A DNA stretch of 64,000 nt from Rheinheimera nanhaiensis E407-8 (GTDB lineage: Bacteria > Pseudomonadota > Gammaproteobacteria > Enterobacterales > Alteromonadaceae): contig NZ_BAFK01000007.1 in assembly GCF_000296695.1 (NCBI RefSeq), forward strand, positions 113,194-177,193, written 5' to 3'. The notes under the pieces were generated by a model. The model saw nothing but the letters and a program-made list of their open reading frames with translations. It made no database searches and was not told the origin of the DNA. Positions 47,914-57,006 of the stretch are shown one piece after another. The stretch's first letter is position 1. Every line of letters begins with the position of its first letter. Both the position numbers and the translations under genes were made by a program.

Positions 47914-47955
47914 ATATTGATAAACCGGACTCACCACTGCCCTGAGGATCCTACC

Positions 47956-48900
47956 GTGCCTGACATGAAGGTTTTCGCTGGTAACGCCATACCAGAACTC
48001 GCAAGTAAAATCGCCAGCCGCCTGTACATTAAACTGGGAGATGCCGAAGTCGGCCGTTTCAGTGATGGCGAAGTCAGCGTACAAATTAATGAAAACGTGC
48101 GTGGTTCTGATGTGTTTATTATCCAGTCTACCTGCGCGCCGACCAATGATAACCTGATGGAACTGATCGTGATGGTAGACGCGCTGCGCCGCGCCTCAGC
48201 CGGTCGGATCACCGCTGTAATGCCGTACTTCGGTTATGCCCGTCAGGACCGTCGGGTGCGTTCTGCCCGGGTGCCTATTACCGCTAAAGTCGTCGCCGAC
48301 TTTTTATCCAGCGTGGGGGTTGACCGCGTACTGACCGTTGACTTGCACGCCGAGCAAATTCAGGGCTTCTTTGATGTGCCGGTAGATAACGTGTTCGCCA
48401 GCCCGGTATTGCTTGAAGACATGCGCAAAAAGGATCTGCAATCACCTGTAGTCGTATCGCCCGATATCGGCGGTGTAGTACGTGCCCGCGCTATCGCTAA
48501 GCTGCTAAACGATGCCGACCTGGCTATTATCGACAAACGCCGGCCCAAAGCGAACGTCTCTCAGGTAATGCACATTATCGGTGATGTCAAAGATCGCGAC
48601 TGTATTATTGTTGATGACATGATCGATACCGGCGGTACTTTATGTAAAGCGGCTGAAGCGTTAAAAGAGCAAGGCGCCAAGCGCGTATTTGCCTATGCCA
48701 CGCACCCGGTATTCTCTGGCAATGCGCCACAAAATATTGCCAACTCAGTGATTGATGAGCTGATTATCACCGACACCATACCGCTGACCGCCGAAATGAA
48801 GGCAGTAAGTAAAGTACGGCAGTTAACCTTAAGCGAAATGCTGGCTGAGTGTATCCGCCGCATCAGCAACGAAGAATCTATCTCGTCGATGTTTGACTAA
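47956..48900 (+). CDS. prs: Ribose-phosphate pyrophosphokinase
   Basis: Prs makes PRPP from ribose-5-phosphate and ATP, for nucleotide, histidine and tryptophan synthesis (TrpD in this window uses it). The PRPP loop is [15 protein letters not shown], and the metal-binding region is [11 protein letters not shown]. The start is GTG 47956 with GAGGA about 8 bases upstream, giving the family N-terminus MPDMKVFAG; the earlier ATG adds an unrelated segment. Length is 314, E. coli 315. Confidence 0.96.
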   Translation: MPDMKVFAGNAIPELASKIASRLYIKLGDAEVGRFSDGEVSVQINENVRGSDVFIIQSTCAPTNDNLMELIVMVDALRRASAGRITAVMPYFGYARQDRRVRSARVPITAKVVADFLSSVGVDRVLTVDLHAEQIQGFFDVPVDNVFASPVLLEDMRKKDLQSPVVVSPDIGGVVRARAIAKLLNDADLAIIDKRRPKANVSQVMHIIGDVKDRDCIIVDDMIDTGGTLCKAAEALKEQGAKRVFAYATHPVFSGNAPQNIANSVIDELIITDTIPLTAEMKAVSKVRQLTLSEMLAECIRRISNEESISSMFD

Positions 48901-48919
48901 GCGACAACTATTGTTGCAG

Positions 48920-48941
48920 AGGCGCCATTAGGCGCCTTTTT
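48920..48941 (+). terminator. Intrinsic terminator after prs
   Basis: A 7-bp GC stem (48920-48926 with 48931-48937) with an ATTA loop is followed by a T run (48937-48941), then CGTTT. It lies about 20 bases after the stop. Confidence 0.88.
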
Positions 48942-48949
48942 CGTTTGCG

Positions 48950-49648
48950 TTAATCAGCTTGGGTCGCCAGATAACGCCGGATTGCCAGATAATCAGCTTG
49001 CAGTATATCGACATCAAACTCTGGTACTGCCATACCTGGCCGGTTTGCCGGGAAAAATACTGCCTGTAGTCTTGCCTCTGGGTTTAGCAGATACAAGCTA
49101 ATACCATGGGCAACGGCATAATCTGCGGTGCCGCTTTGCTCATCTTCAATACTGAAACGTAACGACAGCGCCTGCTCAAATGGCAAGGCTAATGTTGCCG
49201 CTTGCGGATCGGGGCGTAAACCGCGAATATCGGCAGCAAAATGTTGCAGGTAGCGCGCCAGCTCAGTGGTGCTGTCGCGGCCGGGATCTATGCTGTAAAA
49301 CAGTAAATCTAACTGCGGGTACTCGGTGTACTGTGCCAGTTGTTGCTGTAAATAGGCCAGTTTGGCCAGGGTTAACGGACAAACATCCGGGCAATAGGTG
49401 TAACCGTAACTTAGCAGGTGCCAGCGCCCCTGCAAATCGGTGGCCTGTACGCGTTGGCCGTACTGATCTTGTAAACGAAACGCGCCCAGGCTCAGTGGCG
49501 CTGACAACAGTATCGCTTGTTGCAACGCCGGCGCCGCACTGCGCACCGGCCTGAAGTGCCACATCAACACCGCCAGCAGCAGCAACCCCAGTATTGCCAG
49601 TGATACCCTGACCGGCTGTTGTCGATTGTTCGCTGTTACAATCGCCAC
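48950..49648 (-). CDS. SCO1/SenC-family copper chaperone
   Basis: SCO proteins deliver copper to the CuA site of cytochrome c oxidase subunit II. One N-terminal membrane anchor (about residues 16-30) leads to a thioredoxin-like domain. The copper motif CPDVC is present (YTYCPDVCPL), and the third ligand is the His of AVAHGISLYLL. It is the last gene of the oxidase cluster, which agrees with its role. The start is GTG and overlaps the end of the heme O synthase gene by 13 bases. Confidence 0.9.
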   Translation of the reverse strand: MAIVTANNRQQPVRVSLAILGLLLLAVLMWHFRPVRSAAPALQQAILLSAPLSLGAFRLQDQYGQRVQATDLQGRWHLLSYGYTYCPDVCPLTLAKLAYLQQQLAQYTEYPQLDLLFYSIDPGRDSTTELARYLQHFAADIRGLRPDPQAATLALPFEQALSLRFSIEDEQSGTADYAVAHGISLYLLNPEARLQAVFFPANRPGMAVPEFDVDILQADYLAIRRYLATQAD

Positions 49649-50535
49649 AGGTGATCAACCAACAGCGCGGCGAATAAGCCAAACAGATAATAAATGGAGA
49701 CATAAAAAGTACGCATCGCGCTTTGTCGCTGCGGCAATAGGCGCAATGTTAACGCCGAATATAAAAACCAGCCGCCCAGCAACAACGCCGATACCAGATA
49801 CAACAGACCACTCATACCAATACACACCGGCAGCACCGTTACCGGCAACAACAATAAGGTATAACCGACGATAGCGTCGCGGGTATAAGCGACACCATGG
49901 GTTACCGGCAGCATCGGCACTTTCGCGCGGCGGTAATCGTCAAGCCGGTCTATTGCCAATGGCCAGAAATGTGCCGGAGTCCAGACAAAGATAATCAGCA
50001 CCAGTAATAATGGCTCCAGGCTAAGCTGGTTCGTAACACTGGTCCAGCCTAACAACGGCGGTAAAGCACCGGATAAGCCCCCCAGTACGATATTTTGCGG
50101 CGTGCGGTATTTCAAAAAGCGGGTATAAATCACAGCATAGCCAATCAGACCAATGCTGGTTAACACGGCAGTAAGCGGGTTAACCAGCCACCACAGCAGA
50201 TTAAGCGAAACGCCAGCCAACAGTATGGCAAACACTAATGCCTGTTTTGCCGTGAGGGTACCGCGTACCAGTGGCCGATAGCGGGTACGCTGCATTAAGC
50301 GGTCAATCCGGCTGTCGGCCAGATGATTAAATACCGCAGCGGCAGCGGCCGAGCCGGCAATGCCGGCGGTGGCAGCAAGCAGCTTGTGCCAATCCTGCCA
50401 CAGCGGCTCGGCCAGTAGCATACCCACCACAGCGGTGATAACTAACAACAGCACGACCTTGGGTTTACACAATTGGACGTAATGCCGCCAGTTGCTGTTC
50501 ACGGCATAGCCGATACTGTCCGTTAGCGCTGTCAT
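49636..50535 (-). CDS. cyoE: Heme O synthase (protoheme IX farnesyltransferase)
   Basis: The enzyme adds a farnesyl group to heme B to give heme O, the precursor of heme A. It is a UbiA-type prenyltransferase with about 8-9 membrane helices. The two acidic motifs are NHLADSRIDRLMQRT and DRLDDYRRAKVPM. ATG 50535 has AGGAG 7 bases upstream, which supports 299 residues instead of a longer start. No heme A synthase gene (ctaA) lies beside it. Confidence 0.94.
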   Translation of the reverse strand: MTALTDSIGYAVNSNWRHYVQLCKPKVVLLLVITAVVGMLLAEPLWQDWHKLLAATAGIAGSAAAAAVFNHLADSRIDRLMQRTRYRPLVRGTLTAKQALVFAILLAGVSLNLLWWLVNPLTAVLTSIGLIGYAVIYTRFLKYRTPQNIVLGGLSGALPPLLGWTSVTNQLSLEPLLLVLIIFVWTPAHFWPLAIDRLDDYRRAKVPMLPVTHGVAYTRDAIVGYTLLLLPVTVLPVCIGMSGLLYLVSALLLGGWFLYSALTLRLLPQRQSAMRTFYVSIYYLFGLFAALLVDHLWRL

Positions 50536-50548
50536 AGCCTGCTCCTGT

Positions 50549-50869
50549 CTACTGCTGGCTAAAATACAATAGCCGCAGGGCGTGGGTATAGTCCCCCTCA
50601 ACCGCCATCAGGGCAATAAACACTACTATGGCAAACAGCGGCACAAACAACAGTAACTGCAGCGCCAACCGCTCCCATTTCACATGCATAAACACGCTGA
50701 GGATCAGCCCGGCTTTTAGCAGCATAAAAATGAGAACCAGGGTCCAGCGCAGCGGCCCCTGCAGCTGTAAATAATCGACCATGTAAGAGAAAAAACTCAG
50801 TAAAAACAACAAGCCCCAAACTTTAAAATACAGGCTTATCGGGTGCTGCTGGGCATGATCGGCAGACAT
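50549..50869 (-). CDS. Cytochrome c oxidase subunit IV-like protein
   Basis: The 106-residue protein has three membrane helices. Its FLLSFFSYMVDYLQL and FMLLKAGLILSVFMHVKWER segments match the proteobacterial subunit IV family (COX4_pro/CyoD-like). It assists stability of the oxidase complex. GAGG precedes the ATG. It lies between the subunit III gene and the heme O synthase gene. Confidence 0.85.
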   Translation of the reverse strand: MSADHAQQHPISLYFKVWGLLFLLSFFSYMVDYLQLQGPLRWTLVLIFMLLKAGLILSVFMHVKWERLALQLLLFVPLFAIVVFIALMAVEGDYTHALRLLYFSQQ

Positions 50870-50877
50870 GACTCACC

Positions 50878-51552
50878 TCACCATAAGTAAAAGAAGGCAA
50901 AAATAAACACCCATACCAGGTCAACAAAGTGCCAGTACAGGCCGCTGATTTCGACAATTTCATAGCCGCGCTGATCATAATCACCACGTGACAGCTTACG
51001 CGCCACCACCAGCAGATATATCACGCCGGCGCTGACATGCAGGCCATGAAAACCGGTGATCATAAAAAACGCTGCACCAAATTGTGCCGCGCCCATCGGA
51101 TTCGCCCAGGGTCTTACGCCATCAGCAATCAACTTACTCCACTCAAACGCCTGCATGCCGACAAAACTGGCACCGAGCACGGCGGTGGCTAACATCAGAT
51201 ACACCGCCAGTTTTTTTTGTTTGCGATAGGCACAGCTAACCGCCATTGCCATAGTGCCGCTGCTGGTGATCAGAATAAAGGTCATAATGGCGATCAAAAA
51301 TAACGGCACCGTATGGCCAAATACCACCAGCTCAAATACCTGGCTGGCATTGGGCCAGGCATCGGTTGCAGACAAGCGCACCGTCATGTAACTGATCAGG
51401 AAAATGCTGAAAATAAAGGTGTCCCCCAACAGGAAGATCCACATCATCAGCTTACCCCAGGACACTCTGAACGTGCGCTGGTCCGCCGCCCAGTCATTTA
51501 CTACGCTGTGCCAGCCTTTGGCCTCAGCACTATTATCGACCTGCCCGCTCAT
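50878..51552 (-). CDS. ctaE: Cytochrome c oxidase subunit III (first of two)
   Basis: The protein has about five membrane helices and subunit III motifs, such as GKLMMWIFLLGDTFIFSIFL and GFHGLHVSAGVIYLL with the conserved HGLHV. Subunit III stabilises the core and helps proton uptake. ATG 51552 has GAGG 7 bases upstream; it gives 224 residues and overlaps the preceding gene by 4 bases (ATGA). Confidence 0.92.
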   Translation of the reverse strand: MSGQVDNSAEAKGWHSVVNDWAADQRTFRVSWGKLMMWIFLLGDTFIFSIFLISYMTVRLSATDAWPNASQVFELVVFGHTVPLFLIAIMTFILITSSGTMAMAVSCAYRKQKKLAVYLMLATAVLGASFVGMQAFEWSKLIADGVRPWANPMGAAQFGAAFFMITGFHGLHVSAGVIYLLVVARKLSRGDYDQRGYEIVEISGLYWHFVDLVWVFIFAFFYLW

Positions 51553-52241
51553 AAGTTTGCCTCGCCAAAGCCACACAAAGCAGCCAGAGTGTTAATGGTC
51601 TGGGCCGGACTGGACAGCAACCAGAACAAGAGCAACCACAACAGCAGCAAGTAGTGCCAGTACCAGCAACATAAGATCAGCGTTTTTGCCAGGGTTGCAG
51701 TGCCGCCTTTTGCCAGTTGCCAAAACACCGGCAGCAGTGCGATGACACCACCAAGCAAATGAGCGCCATGCAACGCCGTTAACAGATAAAAGTAGTTACT
51801 GGCTGCCGTGTCAGTAAAACCAAAACCGGCATCAGCCAATTGCAGCCACAGCCGGTACTGGGCAAACAAAAACAGCATAACCAGCGCCACGGCTGCCGTC
51901 AGCGCCGCCAGTACCGCATTGCCCCGCTGTTGGCGGGCAAGCCACTGCGCACATTGCATACACAGGCTGCTGCCCAGCAAGATCGCGCTGTTAAGCCACA
52001 GGCTGGTGCGATCTGACAAGGGTAACCAGGGCTCGCCAGCCAGCACCTGAAAATCCGGTAGCTGCGAGCGTCCGAGCATAGTGACGATAAACAATGAGAA
52101 CAATACGCTGATCACCGCCAGCAAAAACTTTAGTGCGGTGCGCTGCGGCCAGACATCATCCGGCAGATACTGTAACGCCGCATCCTGCCCTTCTGGTTGT
52201 GCCAGCCAGGGCTTTTCGGTCAGTTTACTGAAGATACTCAT
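51549..52241 (-). CDS. Second subunit III-like heme-copper oxidase protein
   Basis: A further protein of 230 residues has subunit III features: YFYLLTALHGAHLLGGVIAL with the HGAHLLGG motif and about six membrane helices. It is clearly diverged from the other subunit III gene, which follows it with a 4-base overlap. It may be an accessory subunit or a duplicated one. Its start overlaps the end of ctaD by 4 bases. Confidence 0.82.
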   Translation of the reverse strand: MSIFSKLTEKPWLAQPEGQDAALQYLPDDVWPQRTALKFLLAVISVLFSLFIVTMLGRSQLPDFQVLAGEPWLPLSDRTSLWLNSAILLGSSLCMQCAQWLARQQRGNAVLAALTAAVALVMLFLFAQYRLWLQLADAGFGFTDTAASNYFYLLTALHGAHLLGGVIALLPVFWQLAKGGTATLAKTLILCCWYWHYLLLLWLLLFWLLSSPAQTINTLAALCGFGEANL

Positions 52242-54004
52242 TGGCCCGCCTTAGCATATGCCTGGGCATCGTCTATCACGACAGCACTGTCGGGCAGATT
52301 CTGCGGAATAAAATCGTCACGGGCACCTGGCACACTGTAATCATAGGCCCAGCGGTAAACAGTTGGCAGTTGCGGGCCAAAGTTGCCATGCGCCGGCGGC
52401 GTTTGTGGCGTTTGCCATTCCAGTGTTGTCGCCTGCCAAGGGTTGGCGCTGGCTGTTTTGCCCCAGCGCAGGCTGATAATCAGGTTGGCAATAAACAGCA
52501 ATTGCATCAGCGCCACCACCAGTGCCGCAACGGTGATACTGCTATTGAGGCTTTGCGCTGATTCCGGAATAAAGTCAGTACCGGAAATGGCATAGTAACG
52601 GCGCGGCACACCGAGGAAGCCCAGATAATGCATTGGCAGAAACACCAGGTAAGTGCCGATAAAAGTCCCCCAGAAGTGCAGCTTACCCAAGCCATCATGC
52701 AACAACTTACCGCTAACCTTGGGAAACCAGTGATAAATAGCGGCAAACAGCACCATCACCGGTGACACGCCCATTACCATATGAAAGTGGCCGACAACAA
52801 AATAGGTATCGGACAATGGCAAATCGACGACGACATTACCAAGAAACAACCCGGTCAGGCCGCCATGCACAAAGGTAAAAATAAAACCAATGGCAAATAA
52901 CATTGGCACCGTCAGATGAATATTGCCCTGCCACAGCGTGAGCACCCAGTTATATACTTTCAGCGCGGTTGGCACGGCAATAATTAAAGTTGTGGTAGCA
53001 AAGAAGAAGCCAAAGTATGGGTTCATGCCGCTAACATACATATGATGCGCCCAGACAACAAAACTAAGCCCGCCAATGGCGACGATGGCCCACACCATCA
53101 TCCGGTAGCCAAAAATGTTTTTGCGGGCATGGGTCGCCAATATATCTGACACTATGCCAAAGGCCGGCAGCGCGACGATATACACCTCCGGATGGCCAAA
53201 AAACCAGAACAGGTGCTGAAATAAAATCGGGCTGCCACCGCTATAGTCAAGTTGCTCGCCCATCGACATGATCACCGGCATAAAAAAGCTGGTGCCGACC
53301 GTTTTGTCCAAAAACATCATTACCGCACTGACCAGCAGGGCCGGAAACGCCAGCAAACCCAAAATAGTGGCGACAAAGATGCCCCACACGGTCAGTGGCA
53401 TCCGCATCAGCGTCATGCCACGGGTACGGGCTTGTAGCACGGTACAGACATAATTTAATCCGCCCATGGTAAAAGCCACGATAAAAATGGCCAGCGATAT
53501 CAACATCAATAGAATACCCGCCCCGGAGCCGGGTGTACCCGGCAGAATGGCCTGCGGTGGGTACAGCGTCCAGCCGGCGCCGGTCGGGCCACCGGGGACA
53601 AAAAAGCTGGCCAGCAGCACCAATACTGACAGCAGATAGGTCCAGTAACTGAGCATATTCAGAAACGGAAACACCATATCGCGGGCGCCAACCATTAACG
53701 GGATCAGGTAGTTGCCAAAACCGCCCAGCAGCAGTGCAGTAAGCAGATACACCACCATTATCATGCCGTGCATAGTAACAAACTGCAGATAATGCGTTGA
53801 ATCTATGAAGGAAAACTGACCAGGGAAGCCCAACTGTAAACGCATTAACGCCGACAGTACCAGCGCAACCAGGCCGACAAAGATCGCCGTCAGGCTGTAC
53901 TGGATAGCAATGACCTTATGATCCTGACTCCAAACATAGCGGGTCCAGAAGCTGCCCGGCTGATCATGCTGATGCGCAGCGGCATAACTGGTCGAAATTG
54001 TCAT
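52238..54004 (-). CDS. ctaD: Cytochrome c oxidase subunit I
   Basis: The catalytic subunit has 12 or more membrane helices. Heme a ligands are His 79 (MHGMIM) and His 408, heme a3 ligand His 406 (VVGHFHMV), CuB ligands His 271, 320 and 321, and the cross-linked Tyr 275 with Glu 273 in HPEVY. The Glu marks an A1-type proton-pumping oxidase. Length is 588. AGGAGCAAAT lies before the ATG. It is preceded by ctaC and followed by subunit III-type genes. Confidence 0.97.
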   Translation of the reverse strand: MTISTSYAAAHQHDQPGSFWTRYVWSQDHKVIAIQYSLTAIFVGLVALVLSALMRLQLGFPGQFSFIDSTHYLQFVTMHGMIMVVYLLTALLLGGFGNYLIPLMVGARDMVFPFLNMLSYWTYLLSVLVLLASFFVPGGPTGAGWTLYPPQAILPGTPGSGAGILLMLISLAIFIVAFTMGGLNYVCTVLQARTRGMTLMRMPLTVWGIFVATILGLLAFPALLVSAVMMFLDKTVGTSFFMPVIMSMGEQLDYSGGSPILFQHLFWFFGHPEVYIVALPAFGIVSDILATHARKNIFGYRMMVWAIVAIGGLSFVVWAHHMYVSGMNPYFGFFFATTTLIIAVPTALKVYNWVLTLWQGNIHLTVPMLFAIGFIFTFVHGGLTGLFLGNVVVDLPLSDTYFVVGHFHMVMGVSPVMVLFAAIYHWFPKVSGKLLHDGLGKLHFWGTFIGTYLVFLPMHYLGFLGVPRRYYAISGTDFIPESAQSLNSSITVAALVVALMQLLFIANLIISLRWGKTASANPWQATTLEWQTPQTPPAHGNFGPQLPTVYRWAYDYSVPGARDDFIPQNLPDSAVVIDDAQAYAKAGQ

Positions 54005-54031
54005 TATTTGCTCCTTAGCACTGCGGCAGAC

Positions 54032-55387
54032 TCAGGGCTGCAGGCTATTGATATAGGCCACGACATCGGCAACGTCCCGCTCAGTTTGCAACGACTGCGC
54101 TACCAGGCTCATTTGTGCGCCATAAAAATCTTGCGGATGGCTGCCGCGGATCTGCTGCTTAAAGTAATTAAGTTGTCGTTCCAGATACCAGCCATCAAGC
54201 CCGGCCAGCCTGGGTGCATTCAACGCATAGTTGCCTTTGGCCTCTGCACCATGGCAAGCCGCACAGCTACGGTATAACCTTTGTCCACGCTCGGCGTTAC
54301 CTTGTGCAACGCTTGCCTGAACCGGTGGCAGGCTGGCAATGTAGGCCAACAGATGTTCCAGCGTCGCAGGATCGGCTACCGTATTGGCCATCGCTGCCAT
54401 CTGTGCGCCATATAAATCGCCTTCAGCAGTGCCTCGAATCCCCTGCTGGTAGTGATGCAACTGACGACGCAGGTACCAGCCCGACTGCCCGGCCAGCGCA
54501 GGGGCATTTAATTGTTTATTGCCTTCTGCGGAGTCGCCATGACAGGCAGCACATAGCTGATAATGTGCCTGTCCCTGAGTAATATCGGCTTGTGGCACGC
54601 TTTGACTTTGGGCAAAGGTTTGTTGCTGCGCCAGCCATTGCTGATATTGCTCCGCCGGTTTCACACTGACTTTGCCGCGCATGGCAAAGTGGCCGGTGCC
54701 ACATAACTCTTCACACAACACATCAAACTGCCCCGCCTGAGTAGGGGTAAACCACAGGGTGCTAACCATGCCCGGCACCAAGTCCATTTTCACTCTGAAC
54801 TGCGGTACGGTAAAATTGTGCAGCACATCTGCCGAGCGCAGCAGAATTTTAGCCGGCTGATCCAACGGCAATACCAGTTCATTACTCAGAATAACAATAT
54901 CGTCAGCCCCGGCCGGATCGGACTCGACAATACCCAGCGGGTTTTGCTCAGAAATCAGTGCCGTATCTACCTTGCCCAACTGGCCATCGGCACCGGGCAA
55001 ACGAAAACGCCAATGCCACTGCTGGCCAAAGGCTTCCACTTCAATCGCGTTTTCCGGTGGCTGTACAAACTGCGCCCAGACATAAAGGCCGGGCGCCAGC
55101 ATAGCGGCAATACCCACGCTGGTCAGCGCAACCAGCCAACCTTCAAGTTTTTTGTTCTCAGGTTCGTAATGTGCTTTATGGCCCGGGCGGCTGCGAAAGC
55201 GAAATACTGCATAGGCCAGAAACAGATTAACCAGAACAAAGACGACTCCGGTTATCCAAACGGTAATATCGACAGTGAAATCAATGGAAGCCCAGTTTGA
55301 CGCCAGCGGGGTAAACCACCAGACACTGAAGTAATGCAACAGCAATGAGCCGATCACCAACAATACGATAACGAGGGTAATTGCCAT
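54032..55387 (-). CDS. ctaC: Cytochrome c oxidase subunit II fused to two cytochrome c domains (caa3 type)
   Basis: Subunit II holds the CuA centre: His 190, Cys 225, Glu 227, Cys 229, His 233 and Met 236. About three membrane helices lie in residues 1-105. The C-terminal half holds two class I cytochrome c domains, with CXXCH at 279-283 and 375-379. Each is followed by a similar WYL...RGxxxxDxYGAQM stretch whose Met (330 and 426) is a likely sixth heme ligand. The protein can accept electrons directly from c-type cytochromes. Ordinary caa3 subunits have one such domain. It is the first gene of the oxidase cluster. Confidence 0.95.
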   Translation of the reverse strand: MAITLVIVLLVIGSLLLHYFSVWWFTPLASNWASIDFTVDITVWITGVVFVLVNLFLAYAVFRFRSRPGHKAHYEPENKKLEGWLVALTSVGIAAMLAPGLYVWAQFVQPPENAIEVEAFGQQWHWRFRLPGADGQLGKVDTALISEQNPLGIVESDPAGADDIVILSNELVLPLDQPAKILLRSADVLHNFTVPQFRVKMDLVPGMVSTLWFTPTQAGQFDVLCEELCGTGHFAMRGKVSVKPAEQYQQWLAQQQTFAQSQSVPQADITQGQAHYQLCAACHGDSAEGNKQLNAPALAGQSGWYLRRQLHHYQQGIRGTAEGDLYGAQMAAMANTVADPATLEHLLAYIASLPPVQASVAQGNAERGQRLYRSCAACHGAEAKGNYALNAPRLAGLDGWYLERQLNYFKQQIRGSHPQDFYGAQMSLVAQSLQTERDVADVVAYINSLQP

Positions 55388-55540
55388 AACGCTGTTATTC
55401 CTTATTGTTAAAAGTAAAAGTACCAGGTATCGACTTCAACAAATTAACCAGACAGCAGTACGTACGACATTAAGCCCGTCATCCTTTTGGAGACGACGTT
55501 GTTATGACTCTGACTATAGGCTATAAAACAGAACCTTGCA

Positions 55541-55570
55541 TAAAAAACCGGCGTATCACAGTACGCCGGT
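55541..55570 (-). terminator. Intrinsic terminator for the two-helix membrane protein gene
   Basis: A 9-bp stem (55547-55555 with 55562-55570) has a 6-base loop and is followed on the minus strand by a T run (complement of 55542-55547). It lies 21 bases after the stop. Confidence 0.85.
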
Positions 55571-55591
55571 CAGTAGAACATTTTGCAGTTA

Positions 55592-56149
55592 TCAGGGCAT
55601 GGCTTTGATAAAACGGCGAAAGTAGATCTGAGTCCGAACCACCCAGCCAGGCGCACCTTCACCGCTGCCAGCCAGCTGCAATTTAGGATGACGCTTTACT
55701 GTGCGGTTCAAAATAGTTTCATCTTGTGGGTCAATATCAACAAACAACACATGCTTGCCCTGACGCAGCACATCCTGAAACTGTTTGAAATGCACATTGG
55801 GTTCCTGAATACCGATAAAACCGCCTTCCCAGGTACAAAACCCCAACACCACTATGGCTAAAAAGATAAAAGGCACCCAGCCTGCCGCACTGTCAGTCCA
55901 GCCCATAGTGTAAGCAAGCACCAGCACTACCACAGCGCCGATGACACCCACCACAGCGCCCAGTTCAGTCGCATGAACTACATCGCTTTTTAGTACTGGC
56001 GACACTTCAGGTAGATGGTGTAACTCAACATTAGCATCCTGCTCACTGAGTACATGGATTTGCGGCGTATTAATTCCCTGCTGTTCGAGCTCACGCTCTA
56101 CCGCTTCAAGATCATCAAGATCTTCACTGATAAAGTACCGTCTTAACAT
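55592..56149 (-). CDS. Two-helix membrane protein with an N-terminal ferredoxin-like segment, unknown
   Basis: Residues 1-55 begin MLRRYFISEDLDDLEAVERELEQQGI, a segment resembling stress-protein-like small domains that bring two helices next to beta strands. Two membrane helices follow (about 65-85 and 92-110), then a soluble C-terminus. Similar proteins in related bacteria carry the vague name NAD/FAD-utilizing enzyme; I see no support for it. ATG 56149 has GGAGGG 5 bases upstream, which decides the start. Confidence 0.7.
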   Translation of the reverse strand: MLRRYFISEDLDDLEAVERELEQQGINTPQIHVLSEQDANVELHHLPEVSPVLKSDVVHATELGAVVGVIGAVVVLVLAYTMGWTDSAAGWVPFIFLAIVVLGFCTWEGGFIGIQEPNVHFKQFQDVLRQGKHVLFVDIDPQDETILNRTVKRHPKLQLAGSGEGAPGWVVRTQIYFRRFIKAMP

Positions 56150-56295
56150 AACACCCTCCGTACCGGGCTTGGAGTAGGCCCCACTGCTCATGGGCAAACT
56201 ATTGATATTAACCAATCCAGCTTGTACATTTTTTAACCAACCACCTTAGTATAGCTGCTATTTAGCATTCAGGCGCCAAAGCAACCAATTTACAA

Positions 56296-56324
56296 TTGCA
56301 GCCGCTACGGCCCGGTGGTAATAT
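56296..56324 (+). promoter_or_regulatory. Predicted rplY promoter
   Basis: TTGCAG (56296-56301) and TAATAT (56319-56324) are 17 bases apart. A GC-rich stretch (GTCGCGCCCC) follows the -10, as in growth-rate-controlled promoters. It sits about 75 bases before rplY. Confidence 0.5.
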
Positions 56325-56329
56325 GTCGC

Positions 56330-56376
56330 GCCCCAGAAAAGGGGCATCCAGCCTGAGACTGGTCGCAAGTCTTGGG
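56330..56376 (+). promoter_or_regulatory. Structured leader of rplY mRNA
   Basis: Two hairpins can form between the predicted promoter and the rplY start. The first is GCCCC/GGGGC (56330-56334 with 56341-56345). The second has a 9-bp stem with two G-U pairs (56352-56360 with 56368-56376) and loop GGUCGCA. Neither has a T run, so they are not terminators. Confidence 0.5.
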
Positions 56377-56400
56377 ATACTTAAATTTTTGGAGTACATC

Positions 56401-57006
56401 ATGTCTGATGCAATCTTTACATTAAATGCAGAAGTCCGTACTGATTCAGGGAAAGGTGCGAGCCGCCGCCTGCGTCACGAAGACAAAGTTCCAGCGATTA
56501 TTTACGGTGGCAGCAAGCCAGCGCAATCTATCACTTTAGAGCACTCTAAGCTGTTAAAAGCCCAGAGCTTCGAAGCTTTCTACTCTCATATCCTGACAAT
56601 TAACGTTGCCGGTGAAGAAGTTAAAGCCATCGTTAAAGCGATGCAGCGTCACCCGTTCAAGCCAAAGGTTATGCACGTTGACTTCCAGCGCGTTGAAGCC
56701 GGCCAGGAACTGCACACTACAGTACCAGTACACTTCGTTAACGAAGAAGCCGCTATGAAAAAAGGTGGCGTAGTAGTACACGCAGCTAACGAAATCGAAA
56801 TCTCTTGTCTGCCAAAAGACTTACCAGAGTTTATCGAAGTTGATATGAGCGACGTTGAAGTCGGTGCTCACCTGCACTTATCTGACATCAAAGCCCCTAA
56901 AGGTGTTACTTTCGTGCAATTAGCGAAAGGTCAGGACTTAGCTGTTGTTTCTGTGAACAAACCAGCTGGTAAAGCAGCTGACGCTGAAGAAACTGCCGCT
57001 GAGTAA
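56401..57006 (+). CDS. rplY: Ribosomal protein bL25 (L25/Ctc type)
   Basis: L25 binds 5S rRNA. The N-terminal domain has [29 protein letters not shown], and a TL5-type C-terminal beta domain follows from about residue 95. Length is 201, typical for the two-domain form; E. coli has the 94-residue one. ATG 56401 has GGAG 6 bases upstream, while an earlier in-frame start would cover the leader. It overlaps pth by one base (TAATG). Confidence 0.96.
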   Translation: MSDAIFTLNAEVRTDSGKGASRRLRHEDKVPAIIYGGSKPAQSITLEHSKLLKAQSFEAFYSHILTINVAGEEVKAIVKAMQRHPFKPKVMHVDFQRVEAGQELHTTVPVHFVNEEAAMKKGGVVVHAANEIEISCLPKDLPEFIEVDMSDVEVGAHLHLSDIKAPKGVTFVQLAKGQDLAVVSVNKPAGKAADAEETAAE

